A stretch of 64,000 bases of DNA from Heliocybe sulcata (GCA_004369045.1 ML213505.1:1030591-1094590), one strand, 5' to 3'; numbered from the stretch's first letter, positions 22,939-35,437 are shown. Numbers and translations are program-made. The notes: generated by a model from the letters alone, not told the origin.

Positions 22939-24961
22939 TCACGACTTCAGGCGGTCATAGAGCGCACTACTTCTGTGCCAGGTCTCTGCGTCCAGTTCTT
23001 CTAAGTCCAAAGACTGCGCCATTAGTCTGTCCAAACGAAGCTGAGTCGGACATGCTTCACAGCGAAGTAACTCATGAAACTCACTTTGCAATCTTCATTC
23101 TGAGGATGAGGTCCTCGGCCGTGAGAGACTGGTCTTGTCGCCTCGATGCTACGAAGTCACTCTGGATAAGCTGAAGACGGAAATTCAGTCATGCCGCAAG
23201 TTTCTGGCATGCCGCTGGTTCGCCTCTTACCTCCGACATCTGCTCTCCTACTCGAACAGTGAGGTTCTTCACATGGTGTAAGTACTGCCTGAATGTCGCC
23301 AGCATTGGGCTTTGCACAATGTCGCTGCCTGAACGGTAATAATTTGGTGTGGACTGTGGCTGGACCGGCACGATAACGTCCGTCTGCGGGCCAAGAATTC
23401 AGCTACCACGAACAGTCCACAGGGTATGTGGTGACAGACCTTGAAGAAAGCACTCTTACTGCCTTCCGTCATGACTATGAAGTTCATATCGGTGTTGAAT
23501 GAGAACTCGCTGAATGGGAAAACGTAGGGAATCGTCTGGGACGTTATCGCATTTTGCGCAGCCACGACATTCGCCACACCTTACAATGGGTCTTGATCAG
23601 GAGGCGACATAGAATCCAGGCGCATAAAGTACCTTTCTCGTGGAGCTTTCCCTCTTGCAGACCCACTTCAGATATGATGACAGTAGTCCCAGCTGGAACT
23701 TGCAGATATCCAGAATGCAAGTCTTCCTCTTTGCTTTCTGGAACGTAGCGCTCTTTGTTTAAACTGTCGAGGGTAGCTGGTAGCTTTATGACTTGCGGAA
23801 GAAGGAGGGAGAGGACAGTGCAGAGAGCGGGGCTGGCGGAAAGGGCAGGAGGAGGCGGCAACTTCGATAAAGTGAGAGATGGTGGCAGTAAAGGGGTTTG
23901 TCTGACTTGACTTTGACCCCATTGTTAACTCTGAGGACGAGTATAGGGCGGCGAATTTGACTTACACTTGGGCCATGCACACAAGCAGAACCCATTCCGC
24001 GGCATTCGTGTCTCCGGCCAGAGCTTCATCTGCTACCCATGATATCAGCTGGTGCCGAATATCCGAAGCGTTGTCTAGTGAAGGGGAGTCCCTGAACGGC
24101 ACTGAGCGGTCCACTGGTTTCGAAAACAAGGTGTGCAGTGTAGGGACAGAAACCGGCTCGTCATGTTCCCCGTATAATCTGGATTAATTTTGTCAGCAGG
24201 ACTTCGGTGCCGTGGAGCAGAAACTTACACGTCCGCGTGGAGGACACCTACAAACTCCATTAAATCTGTTGGTTTGGCATCACGCCCTGCTGTATCGTAT
24301 ATCTGCGACGTTTTGTTATCACTGAAGACGCCACACTCAAAGCTCTTGCGTACCTTCACCTGAGCGCCTACATGGGGCAAACCAGGGATAGGAAACTTAT
24401 GAGGACGAGGGGGTCGATGGACGACTTCTGGGGCTGGGACTATGTTGGAAAAACGGAACACATATACGTTATGCAGACTCACATTCACCGCTTGCGTCCG
24501 GTACATCAGATACCCAGTCCGACTCGCCTGGAATGCTGGTTGCCCAGATCACCGTGCACTCCCTGAGATTGGCGTAGTCGGATCGCCCCAGGATGTCCTC
24601 ATCGGACCCACTTTCAAGGTTCCACCCGCCGGGCGCTCCAGTGCACAAGCGTGACATGTACATCTCGGGCGATTGTGAGGTATCTTGCACCATCGCGCGG
24701 AACCTGACTAGCGCACCATCCGCATGGGCTTCGGGAGGTGACTTCGGGCTCAAAGCAGGTATCTGCAGATAGTCATTAGTAGCTAGGCTTATTACTATTC
24801 TGTGCACTCACCGTACGAAATGCATCAAACGTTCTGAAGAGGTTGGAGAAGTGCTCGTGTACGACAGCAGGAAAGTCTTCCGATTCCCCGTGCGCATTGT
24901 AAACATCAAGGAGAGCCTTACGAGGATCACGTAGAGCGTCCGAAGCGGAAGAGGCCTCCAT
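22939..24961 (-). CDS. MCMBP: MCM complex-binding protein
   Basis: MCMBP/ETG1 binds MCM proteins and helps unload or assemble the replicative helicase. The start at 24961 (MEASSASDALRDPRKALLDV) was chosen; an in-frame ATG seven codons upstream at 24982 is possible. The N-terminal conserved segment reads LVRFRAMVQDTSQSPEMYMS and CTVIWATSIPGESDWV. The middle of the gene is AAA-like in this family. The C-terminal part reads YVFPFSEFSFNTDMNFIVMT and SKSAFFK, then FRQYLHHVKNLTV, SLTAEDLILRMKIAK, and finally DAETWHRSSALYDRLKS. About ten short introns are present and the product is roughly 530 residues, normal for fungi. It is divergent from uL15m, with about 167 bp between start codons. Confidence 0.85.
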
Positions 24962-25128
24962 GGTCCAGAGTTCTCGTCCCATTCAAACGGCGTATAGTGT
25001 GGTTGTGAAGAGCCACAGACGCGACGCGACGCGGTAAATTAGACGCGGTCGTGAGAAGGACAGGTCCATCCTGGACCGCCAGCTTCACTTGCTCCGCTGA
25101 CCTGAACGTACATGTGCAGTAGCCACAA

Positions 25129-26078
25129 ATGTTTCCTTCGCTCGTCCGCTCAGCGGCGGGCAAGGTCCATCTCTTGAACCTCTCGCCTGCAGAAGGGTCC
25201 CGACACACTGTGCGATTTTGTCCCATACGTGCGAGAAACATAGCTGAAATATCTCCAGCAAAAACGTCTCGGTCGAGGACGAAGGTCCAACCACGGTAAG
25301 ACGTCCGGGAGAGGTCAGAAAGGTCAGAAGTCGCGCTCTGGAAATAGCAATCCTAGACCGCAGTTCGAGGGTGGTCAAACCACTATCGCGAAGTTATTCC
25401 CGAAGAAGGGCTTCACGAACCAGTGAGTTCCTCGACCATTTGTCGATGCTGGCACTAGAACCGCTGTTTCAGGCATGAAAAGGTCTACGCACCTGTCAAC
25501 CTCGACCGCATTCAACACTGGATTGATACGGGACGATTAGCATCAAGTCCTACGCAGCCTATCACTGCTCGGGAGCTACTTCTCAGCGGCTGTGTACACA
25601 ACGTCCACGATGGCATAAAGCTTCTGGGAGACGTGCGTCGGCTTTGTACCTTCCTTTAATATACCAGTCTTCATGCTTTTACTCCATAGGGCGCTGAGCA
25701 TCTGAAGACTCCCATCCATATCACTCCTTCTCGGGCGTCGAAGAGCGCCATTCGAGCAGTGGAGAAGTTGGGTGGATCGGTGTTCTGCAGATACTACAAC
25801 CCCTTGGCTCTCCGTGATTGCGTGAAGGGCCGGACTGACCGCCTCGATGCTGCACCTACTCGGCGAACAGATATAGGTGCGTTGTTCTGCCCCGTCCATA
25901 CGTCTCTGCAGGACTAAGTTCGTTCTCGTTCACAGAATGGTACACAAATTGGAAGAATAGAGGTTATCTCTCGGAGAATGCTATTGCTAACATGCCGCTC
26001 GTCACTGAGAGGTGGAAGGCGTTGTCTGGACAGCTACAGGCCTTTAGAGGGCAGGAGTTCGACAAGCCTAGGAAGTAG
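25129..26078 (+). CDS. MRPL10: Mitochondrial ribosomal protein uL15m
   Basis: This is a component of the large mitoribosomal subunit, homologous to bacterial L15. The start at 25129 gives [20 protein letters not shown], a basic leader. A 35-nt intron (shorter than usual) separates it from [20 protein letters not shown]. The basic L15 signature [20 protein letters not shown] and [17 protein letters not shown] follow. The later exon reads [15 protein letters not shown] and [18 protein letters not shown], and the next [20 protein letters not shown], the usual L15 C-terminal beta segment. A mitochondria-specific extension ends [12 protein letters not shown]. The length is about 260 residues. It runs convergent to PRP38 with only 40 bp between stop codons. 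Confidence 0.92.
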
Positions 26079-26118
26079 CGTATCCAGTATCAAAGCCCAT
26101 TTTATGATGATGCTATAC

Positions 26119-27189
26119 CTATGTATCCCCGTTTGAAACGGCAGTGTCCATTCGATCAGGAGAGATGCTACGACTCCGCGAACGATAGGGAGAGTCCGAC
26201 CGTGAATTGGAACGAGAGCGTGAAATATAACCATTCCTGGATCCTGCAACTGAAGGTGACCGTGATCTGGATGGACTCCGGGACACGTAGCGATCTCCTG
26301 CGTCTGAAGGCGTCCCACTCCTCGACCTGCTTCCGCCTCTGCTCGACGGACTTCGACTCGCTCTTTCGCTTGGGCCCCTACTCTGACTTCTGCTTCTGCT
26401 GCGGCTCCGGCTACGCTCCTCTTTGCCCTCCATCGCATCCAGCAGCCGACTCTTGCGAGGCCCTATCTCCCCGGTTTCTTCTAGCACAGAGCGTTTCGCT
26501 AGCCGGGGTAAGATGATGTCGCATACTCGCTCTTCCCTCAGGAGACTATCGACAAATTCGTCCATGTATGTCAATTGGTAGCCAGCTTATGCTTGGTGTC
26601 AGTTGGCAAGTGAAGAGTAGGCCATAGACATACCCATGTTTCGATAGCGTAGTTTCCTGTAGTCTTTCAGCAGCGGTTCCAGGATCTCATACACCTCTGC
26701 TGATCGAAACGTCATGCGGACGTACAGCGCTGCTAGTGCGCGGAGATACCTGTGACGGTATTCAGCCAATGGTTCGTGCAATGTGCGAGGTGCTCACTTG
26801 AATTCGTCCGCCTGCAAATACTCGATCAGAATCTCCTTCTCCGGCTGAATCTGCAACAGCTTCAGCAGCAGACACAGGTACTGCGTAGGCTTTTGGTTCC
26901 CATATACGCCCCCGATGAACTTCAACTCGATGGCCTTGTCGATTAAGGTCTCCGCTGGGACGGACCATCAGCCTTTCCCTACCGAGAGCACAACGCGGAA
27001 GACCCACCTGTCAGAGCGAAACAATCCTCCTTCCAGTACGCTGATTCATAGATACGATTCCTTATGACAGTTTCAACTAGATACTGGAGCAATTGAGAGA
27101 CGAAGTCGATACACGCCGAAGTATTGACGCCTCACCTGAGGATTCTGGCCGTGAATAGCTTGCGCACCGCGCACAGTTGTATTGGCCAT
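26119..27189 (-). CDS. PRP38: Pre-mRNA splicing factor PRP38 with RS tail
   Basis: PRP38 is a tri-snRNP associated protein needed for spliceosome activation. The start at 27189 reads MANTTVRGAQAIHGQNPQ. The conserved core continues with VETVIRNRIYESAYWKEDCF, FIGGVYGNQKPTQYLCLLLK, YLRALAALYVRMTF and DYRKLRYRNM. An MDEFVDSLLREERVCDIILP segment ends the domain near residue 180. The C-terminal part from about 26440 down to 26119 is an arginine/serine repeat tail (RSRSRSRSRSQSRGPSERAS and similar), typical of metazoan and basidiomycete homologues and absent in budding yeast. Introns are short and canonical. The length is about 285 residues. Confidence 0.93.
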
Positions 27190-27456
27190 GGCAGCAGTAC
27201 TAGTCTTGTAAGCGAGGAGGTACTAGACGAAAGTGCCGGTAGGCGCGTCAAGTATGCGAAGGTTTGCTCAGAGGAGTCCGAGTCGTAGTTGATCGAGGTC
27301 AAGATGGATCGGCCTCGCTTCTGCTTCAAGATCGGCGCAAGTAACTCTCGCAGACTGACATAGTATATGAAGTATATTGCACAGCGCTACAGCAACGGCA
27401 ACCGTCCTTGAACTAGGAAGAATAGGTATGTACAGAGAATGAATGAAATCCATCAT

Positions 27457-28364
27457 CTAAGCAGAAGCCGGACTGTAGGTACTCATCAACTTCGCTTTAA
27501 ATTCTGCATCGAAGGCGAGGTCAATAACTGTCCGTGATTAGAGCTGGCAAGTACGCACCCGATGGCGACTTCCATAACCCAGCGGCCTCTGGGTTCAAAG
27601 GAGAGGCGTTGTTCGGCTCTGGAGCATCAAAGTCAATGGAAACAGCATGACCCGCCGATTCGGGATAACTCACCTCCCAAAAGAGATTGCAGGGAAAGTA
27701 AAATTGTCTGAACGCTGTACACGGCAGACCACTTGTCCTGAGGTAGAACATGATTAAGACGCAAGCTTACATAGGGCAGTGAACAGCTTGCATACCTGTA
27801 AGATATCTAGGCAGATGGCACCCGAGTTGAGGTCCACATTAGGGTGGTAACACTGCGAGTCGAATTTGATGGTGGGTGCGACATAGGGGTAGTTTGGAGG
27901 AAAGTTTATTGATATCTTGAAGGTGAGGCCAGAGTATACCTGCGAAAGATTCGTGACATCCTGACAAAAGGCCGCACACGACGTACAGTGCCAGTTGGTC
28001 CCTCAATCGTTCCGACCCATTCAAAAAGATTCGCGTCACTCTTAGGGAAGGCAGACTAAAGAGAGTTGGGAACTGAACGCCGCTTTCGGAGCGAAGAGGT
28101 ACATACGATGCCTGGTGAGGAAGACATCTAGACGCGACGCGACGTGAGTAGGAACTATCTGAAGACATCCTGGAATAACTCACCATTAGTTGCATTAGTT
28201 CGCTGCTCAGCCTATTACGACGCGTCAGTAAGGTTTGCGCGTGCGTAGACGCGCCAAAAGCCTTACCGCTTCGTGACGGAACCCGAGGCATCGCTAGTAG
28301 AGCCTGGCACGCCGACTTTCTGAGAGCTACGGGGAGGAGCGAGGGAAGTGGTGATTTGTTCCAT
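27457..28364 (-). CDS. UBC11: Ubiquitin-conjugating enzyme E2, UBE2C/Ubc11 type
   Basis: This E2 works with the anaphase-promoting complex in mitotic cyclin destruction. The start at 28364 gives [20 protein letters not shown], a flexible N-terminal extension. Exons then read LSSELMQLM and MSSSPGI, followed by [34 protein letters not shown] and [20 protein letters not shown], with the active-site Cys in [29 protein letters not shown] and [16 protein letters not shown] come next. The end reads [18 protein letters not shown] and the catalytic Cys are both intact. At least seven introns cut the small gene, some exons being under 30 nt. The product is about 180 residues. It is divergent from EDE1 (328 bp). 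Confidence 0.9.
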
Positions 28365-28692
28365 GGTAGAAATACAGTGGTAGATGCTACGCGAAGAGAC
28401 AGATGCGGATACAGAGGTAGCGGCAGAGAGCAAGATGCGCTGTAAACGTGACCGACTGTCTCGACTTCCAGACGCGCGCCAGAACAGCCGTCACGTGTGG
28501 TCTCAGGAACGCCGGGTCGAGGCCGAGCGTGTCTTCCGGAAGACTCCGGGACTCCGTGTGAGTGCCGTCGGCCCTTGGCCGGGGTGACGTTACCGGTGCG
28601 TCTGGCACCGACGCACTCTCACTCGTTACCGACGCTGTCGCACTCGCTCGCCAGCTTGCTGCTCGAATTCTTTCTTGTTTGCTAGGGCGGCA
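28365..28692. promoter_or_regulatory. Divergent promoter region UBC11/EDE1
   Basis: This 328-bp stretch separates two divergent start codons and must contain both promoters. Open frames here are short and compositionally random. No clear TATA element or repeat was seen. Confidence 0.5.
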
Positions 28693-31600
28693 ATGTCTGG
28701 CACATTCACTCCGTCTCCCGCAGAGCTTGCGCTCGTACAAAAGATATTCGCCCATCCCGATGCGCAGAAGCTTGGTGCATTAACTGGCGAGATTGCGGTC
28801 CAAATATTCAGTGGATCAAAGCTTCCACCCGCAGTCTTGGGGGAAGTGTGGTCTCTGGCCGATAGGGAGAACAACGGATGGCTCTCAAAGAAAGGCGCTG
28901 CTATGGCTGTCAGGCTCATGGGCTGGGCGCAGAAGGGGGAACCGCTCAGAGAGGAACTCATCTACAAGCGTGCGTACCGCGTCGTGCCCGTAGTACTGTC
29001 TCGTCTGACACGTCCTGCTACAGCTGGACCCCTTCCCACCATTGAGGGCGTGTCAGACCTCGTGCCTCAGTCCACGGGCGGCTCAGCAAAGCCGCCTAGC
29101 ATCTCGAACCTCGGGCTACCTCCGCTCACGTCCCAGGACAAGACCAAGTTCACAAAGTTGTTCATGGGGGCGGGTCCAGTGAACGGCCTTCTGAACGGTG
29201 TGCATCATTAGTTCGTCAATCACTGAACATATCTCACTCTGCTATATAGGCGATAAGGCGCGAGATATTCTTGTAAAGTCCAAATTACCCGTTGACAAGT
29301 TATCACAAATCTGGTATGTGACATTACGAGTGGGCGGTCGTTTCTGCTGACCCGGGACCCCGCAGGTCGCTTGCGGATACCCAGAACCGTGGAGCCCTGG
29401 ATTCAACGGATTTCACCATTGCTATGTATCTAGTTCAAGCCTGTATGTCAGGACAACTCTCCTTCGTTCCAACAACTCTTCCTCCGGGACTTTACGAACA
29501 AGCTGGCGGCCGACCACTTGATGGCGTCGCGTCTCACAGCACCGGCGGGAGCGGGTCCTTTAGTCCCAGCCTTACAGGTTCATTCCCGGGCCGTAACCCT
29601 GCAGTATCAACTCCTTTGAACAGTCAAGCGACTGGCATTCGACCGCAGATGACTGGGTCTAGCCTTAGGCCAGGAGGTGGTCCCGCTCTTCCTTCGCGTC
29701 CCTCGGCAGCCGCCCTTGGGGGTAGTGCCTTCGGGACTCCGGTCCAATCACATAACACTGGTCAGGCTTTTCAGCCTCCTTGGGACGTGACTGCATCCGA
29801 GAAGATTACGTCCGACGGTTTCTTCGACACACTGGACACGGAACGCAAAGGATACATCGAGGGTGATGTTGCGGTGCCATTCATGCTGCAGTCGCAACTG
29901 CCCGAAGACGTACTGGCACAAATTTGGTAGGTCCCGTATATGGGTTAACCTACCTTTAGCATAGCAGTTGGAACTGATAACGTACCGCTCTAGGGACCTT
30001 GCCGATATGAATAATGATGGCCGCCTAACTCGAGATGGCTTCGCTGTAGCCATGCATTTGATCCAAGCAAAGCTGGCAGGAAAGGACATTCCTGCGTCTC
30101 TTCCGCTTAGTTTGATCCCGCCGTCTATGCGGGGCAAAGTCAACGCTGCACCCTTCGCTGTTCCCCCGAGCTCTCCGCCTGCCGTGGAACCGCTTCGGGA
30201 TTTGCTATGGGACGACACTCCCGCTTCTGCAACCAGTGCAACGCCGACACTGCAGCCGCAGCGGACCGGGGCCTTGTCCCCGCAGCATACAGCAGCTGCT
30301 ACCCCATCTTTTAGCTCTCCTGCGCCTGCACCTTCGGCTTTTGCGTCGCCTGCTCCCACCGGATCAGCATATGGTACACCAGCGTCTGCACCGTTCTCTC
30401 AGGCCGATCCATTTGGCAACTCTGGTAAGTCATGCTCAGACGCAAGATAGCCTGGATTGACTTGTTCTCCCGCCAGCTGCGTTCAACAATAGGGATCTGC
30501 TAGGTGATGACGACGAGCCACCGACGAAGTCGCCTCCTCTGGCTGATAAATCTGCTGAAATTGGTAACACTCAGAATCAGTTGAATTCCACCAACCGTTC
30601 TCTGGAGACTGCCAAGACGGAGCGCGCCTCTATGGAGCGGACGTTGAATGACCAGGCTGCGCAGCTTTCTGCACTGCAGACACAGCTATCATCTGCTAAG
30701 GCTGCTTACGAGACGGAGACTAGTCTGCTGTCGACCTTGCGGGACAGATATGCTACGCAAACGGCACAAATTCAGAAGGCCAGAGAGGAGCTTATCCGTG
30801 CTGAGAGTGATCTGAGTGCTCTGCGCGTGGAGAAAACCGAGATCGAGGGCAACCTGTTACGTGAGAAGGAAGAGGTCCGGGAGCTTCAACGGAAGATGCA
30901 CGAAGTCGGCGTCGAAGCTGAGACCATTAAGGTGTTACTCGAAAAGCTGAGGAAGGAAGCCAAGCAGCAGAAGGGTCTACTCGCTATTGCAAAGAAGCAG
31001 CTGGTCACCAGGGAGCACGAGAAAGAGAAGGTTGAGAAGGAGGCCGAGGACGCAAGACAGGAAGTGGCTGAAGCTGTAAAGGAGAGGCAGGAAATCGAAG
31101 CGCAGATTGAGGCACCTGCCTCCAATGGTACAGCATTGCCCGAACCCGCTGCTGCGCCCTCTGCTGTTTCCGACGAGGCCTTTGCGGCTGCGATTTCACA
31201 ACCATTGCCTATGTCCCCGCCAGAGGCAGGAAGCCCTACCACTAGCCCCAAGAGCAACAATCCGTTTGACCGTCTGATGTTTGCCAGCGGATCTCGCCCT
31301 CAGTCGCCTTTCGCTAGCACATCCGGATCTCGCCCGCAGTCACCTTTCGGCAACACCTCTGTCCCTGCTCCTACTATTGCTCCCGTTAACGCCGCGGCCG
31401 ATGATCCTTTCGGTTTTGAATCGGAGGAGCCCGGGAAGGCATCTGCTGAGATGGAAGGCGCGAGCACCGACATCGCTGCGGCTGCTAGCCAGTTCCCGGA
31501 TATTCAACCTTACCCCGCGGTGTCGACCTCGCCGATTAATGGTCCCTCTGGAGAACTCTTCTCGCCCTCTGAGACCGAAAATTGGAGTACCCCGCCGCTG

Positions 31601-32999
31601 ACTGCCACGGCTGACCAAGCACCTCAAGTCCTAAACTCTGCCGGGGAGACGCCGGCTAGCGATCACCCAGATGAAACGGATATCAACTCTTCACTTAAGG
31701 AGATTGAGGCGGAGGAGTCCGATAGCAGCGATGATGAGGAGCCGCTTAGCAAGAGGCGTGAATCGCTGAAGGGAAAGGAGCCCGAGGGTGATTCCATTGC
31801 AACTGGTTCCGGTTCGGCTGGACCCAGTTTCGATGATGCCTTTGGGCAGACTGATAGTCAGCCAGATTCCGCGGTTGCCCCTACTTCAGGCTCTGCTACC
31901 GCGACGCCTTCGTCGCCGCTCAAGGATGCGTTTGGCATGGCTTCCATGCCAGCTTTTACTTCTCCGCCAGCGGTGGCCGCAACCACACCAGCTGCGCCAA
32001 CGGGTCTGAGTGATTTCGACGAAGCACTGGGAAAGCTCCCGAGCAAGACTAATGGCTCGGCCGCACCTTTCAGCTTCGATGCGTCGTTTGACGATAACTT
32101 CGATTTCGGGTCAGCCTCGGCAGATGCAGCAAGTAAGCCTGCGGCTGAGCCCACAAACGGCTCCGCAGCACATAATGGTTTCGATGCGGTGTTCATGTCA
32201 CAAGCTGCTTCTCCTGCTCCTGGCCCTGTCGTGACTCCTCAGGCCAATACGGCTCCTCAGGGTGCTGCGTCCTTCTCCTTCGAAGATGCATTTGGCACGT
32301 CGTCGACGGCTGCGCAGCCTGGCGCTCAGGCTGCGGCTAGCAATGGTATGCCTCATATTTCCTTCGATGATGCCTTTGGCGGAGCCCAGAGCAAAGATGC
32401 ACTCTCTTTTGATAAAGCTTTCGGTGCGGAATCATCCCGAGGATCCATGTCTTCGCAGACGCAGCAAGGAAAGACAGCTTTCCCCTCATCCTCTTCGCCT
32501 ACTTCTCCTCAAGGAGCAACATCTCCCCCGCATTCCTTCGAAAGGAACACCGCCTCGCCGCCCCCGCGGTCTATATCACCACCCATTAGACACACGTCGC
32601 CAGGACCTCGGCCGTCTACGGCTGGTTCCAGCAAGGGTGACAAACATAAAGATAAAGATGCGCCGACGAGACATTCCCGCCTCAGCGTGAGTATCACACA
32701 AGTATCGTACTGTGCTTCCTTGTTCTGATCCTGCTGAGTTCCAGATCCGATTGCCATTCGGAAAGAAGAAATCGAAGCAAGACGCTGCCCCGCCGATGCC
32801 TTCCCACCTATCTCAAGCGCCCACTCTGGCTCCGCTTGAAGAACCTGAGACAGCACAGACTCCTGCTGTGGATGATGACGTTGAAGGCGTCAAACAGCTG
32901 TGCGGCATGGGATTCAGTCGTACTCAGGCGGTGGCGGCGCTGGAACAGCATGGATATGATGTCCAGAAAGCGCTGAACAGTCTATTAGGTTCACCATGA
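28693..32999 (+). CDS. EDE1: EH-domain endocytic scaffold, Ede1/Eps15-like
   Basis: Ede1 is an early endocytic site protein that binds NPF-containing adaptors and ubiquitin. The start at 28693 gives [22 protein letters not shown]1 includes [22 protein letters not shown]2 includes [20 protein letters not shown], and EH3 includes [20 protein letters not shown] with [13 protein letters not shown]-like helices. A coiled coil covers about 30590-31100 ([20 protein letters not shown] onward). A long disordered region follows with phosphosite-like SRPQSP repeats and eight related AFG/DAF motifs. The C-terminal UBA domain reads [20 protein letters not shown] and ends ALNSLLGSP. The large exon 30581-32728 carries most of the tail. 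The protein is about 1,300 residues, as expected. Confidence 0.93.
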
Positions 33000-33533
33000 G
33001 TGAAGTTACCTGCATGCTTTCTTTGTATTCTTATGCTTTGCCCACGTGCGGACGTTGATTTCTTTGATAGTCACCGTACTTCTTCATCCTACTTTATCCT
33101 AGTTTTAGATACCTTCTGTGTTTTCTAATACGAATGTACCCAATGAGCCGCCTATAACGATTTTTTCTGGGATGCTCGTCTCCCAGTTGTGCGTGATGAG
33201 GGCGCCAGGTTCCTTTACATATACCATCATGGGTATATGCGGACATCAGCTTTCCTTTGTGACGCATTTAGGCTCTGCGGAACTTGCACAGATGTGATGG
33301 TCCCTCTCAGGTGTATTGACACCGCTGCTATTGTATCTGTCTGATCCGTCACATTGTACTTGCAGTACTGCTTGAGCACCGCCGGACAATGAGGGGAAAC
33401 ATCGCACACGGACTACCTATGCCATTGTTCGGAACTTACGTATCCGGGCTTTGCGGCTGGATTGATGCTTTCGCGCTCTCGCAGAGGTATACTTTGATAG
33501 GGAATTCGGACTGCTCTTCTCGTCTCCCTGTTT
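33000..33533. other. Intergenic region EDE1/PDE1
   Basis: This 534-bp gap holds the EDE1 3' UTR and the PDE1 promoter. Nothing gene-like, repeated or RNA-like was recognised on either strand. Confidence 0.55.
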
Positions 33534-34990
33534 ATGCCGCCGACATTAGAGTGGCTGACTGACCCGGTCCGCTCGATATTTAATCTCGCTTGGCGAATCG
33601 CACCTCAATTTGAAGCCCCTGGCACTCTGGATCGGCTTATGTACGCCTTCGACATGGTGGTACTAGGCTCTGGAGGAGGCCCAGATGAGACTAATCTGTC
33701 TGGGTTAGTATTTTTATTGCGTGGGTTATCTTCAAAATTAAAATCTCATACCCCAGGTATTTGCTGAAGCGGTACGACGCGTCTTGGAACGCAGGGACCA
33801 TTGGCTTAGAGGCAGGTATGTATTTTACTTCTTTCCACTGAGACCGACTATATTTTCTCTGTGTACAGGTTCCGGTATGGGCGCGTTGGCGCGGATTCTT
33901 GACAAGTGCCCGGAAACCTTTGAGCATCCTTCTCAGAGTTCCAGCGTGTCGGAACACGGAATTGAGAGACGTCAGTTCTCAGCTTGCGATATTTACGCCT
34001 TCATAAAGTAGGTAGACCATGCTAAGGTCTCTCAAATGATCTCCCTGATATGGTTGTAGATGTTTCTTGATCACTCACGGACATCTTGACCATATCTCAA
34101 GTCTGGTGCTATCCGCAGGTTCGGTGGGTGGACCGAGAAAGCGGATTTACGGGTCTCTGCAGACGCTCAGGGACATAGAAGGCATATTTAATGGACGACT
34201 GTGGCCCAATTTGGCGTCCTGGGATGAGTCGGAAGACTCTAGCAGACTACTGTATCAAAGGCATGCATCCTTAATTGCATAAAGCCGAATATACTGACCT
34301 TTCCACAGTTTGGCACATGAAGAAGGATATCAGCCTATCGCGGAGAATGTCTCCGTTCTCATGATGCCACTTAGTCATGGTAGTAGCGGGGACACCGGGG
34401 AGGTCTACGACTCCACTGCCTATTTCATTCGGCACGACGTCTGCAACCAGGAGTTCCTATTCTTCGGCGATGTGGAACCAGACTCTCTCTCCCGCGAGCC
34501 GCGCAATAAGCGCATTTGGGAAAAAGCTGCGGGCAAAGTGGGAAAGAGTCTGCATTCTATATTCATCGAGTGCTCTTGGCCATCATCCAGGAGTGACGAG
34601 ACGTTATACGGGCATCTCAATCCACAACATCTCCTGGCAGAGCTGAGGGTCCTTGCTGCCGAGGTCGTCAAGCACCGATTAGAGACTTCTAGCCTCCAGA
34701 ACTTGGATTGCCAAAGGCCAGCCAAGAGATCGCGGACGGACGGTAGCCTCCCAGGGAGGTCCGATTCCTTGCACCATGCCCTCAGGGGCATGCGTATTTA
34801 CCTTACACACTGCAAGGCTCGTTTGGATCGCTTCAGCCCCAAGCCTATTCATATGGAGATTGCGGATGAAGTGAGAGCTTTGGTCAACATGGAAGATCTG
34901 GGCGCTGAGGTGATAGCTGTCGAGCAAGGCATGGTAATAAGTGAGTGCATTGATACCATACCTCTGCTACCTCGCGCTGACCAAGGCTAG
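33534..34990 (+). CDS. PDE1: Class II cyclic-nucleotide phosphodiesterase
   Basis: This is a low-affinity cAMP phosphodiesterase of the metallo-beta-lactamase-like class II family, which limits cAMP signalling. The start at 33534 reads MPPTLEWLTDPVRS; a downstream ATG at 33640-33655 near the conserved FDMVVLGSGGGPDETNLSG is the alternative. The next exons give YLLKRYDASWNAGTIGLEAG, and then the metal-binding motif ITHGHLDHISSLVLSAG. MPLSHGSSG and EFLFFGDVEPDSLS follow, and the final part reads IFIECSWPSSRSDETLYGHL and IYLTHCKARLD. All metal-ligand motifs of the family are seen. A hydrophilic insert (KRSRTDGSLPGRSDS) separates the last two. Four or so introns; about 400 residues. Confidence 0.9.
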
Positions 34991-35437
34991 GAATATGAAC
35001 GTTCCGGTTCTGGCTTTCCGTGCAATCTTGGCTTCTGGCTCAACTAAGATGTATCTCTAGAATATACGACGCACCACTGTAGCACTAGCTTTTCCTGTCT
35101 TCCCATCTATATATATATATTTCAAGTTATATCAAGCCTTCCTTCCATCTGCAGTTGTCTCTATCAATGCCGCACTGTTCACTCACGACGGATTGACTGG
35201 ACATGGACCTGTCCATGGCCGCGGCGGAGAGCGGCAAAGGACCGCCTGCTATTGAATGCAATCGGCTCCGAGCTTCTGATGGGAGGTGCGCCACCGACGC
35301 GTTAAGGACGCGTCTCATTAAGAGCGCGTGCTTCCCACGCTCTCTACTCTCTAACATCGAGTGCATAACTGTGACTCTTATTGCACCCATCACTAGTATC
35401 TGTAGTCGCTGACTCGAAGAGTAGACTAAGCGCAGAC
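34991..35437. other. PDE1/DUF4211 intergenic region with duplicated flank
   Basis: This 447-bp stretch contains an AT repeat (TATATATATATAT near 35109), then from about 35220 the DUF4211 5' flank shared with the left duplication arm, including the short MITE-like repeat that ends 42 bp before the DUF4211 start codon. Confidence 0.65.
35275..35395. mobile_element. Short MITE-like repeat (copy B), uninterrupted
   Basis: The ends CTGATGGGAGGTGCGCC and, on the reverse strand, TAGTGATGGGTGCAAT form imperfect inverted repeats enclosing about 120 bp without coding capacity. An internal ACGCGTTAAGGACGCGT gives extra dyad symmetry. It matches the repeat at 19245-19719 minus the 343-bp insertion. No clear target-site duplication is visible, so the assignment to a DNA transposon family is tentative. 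Confidence 0.5.

Noticed and set aside
26121-26516. 131-codon plus-strand frame opposite PRP38
   Set aside because: It is the antisense shadow of the arginine/serine repeat tail; repetitive codons keep the opposite strand open.
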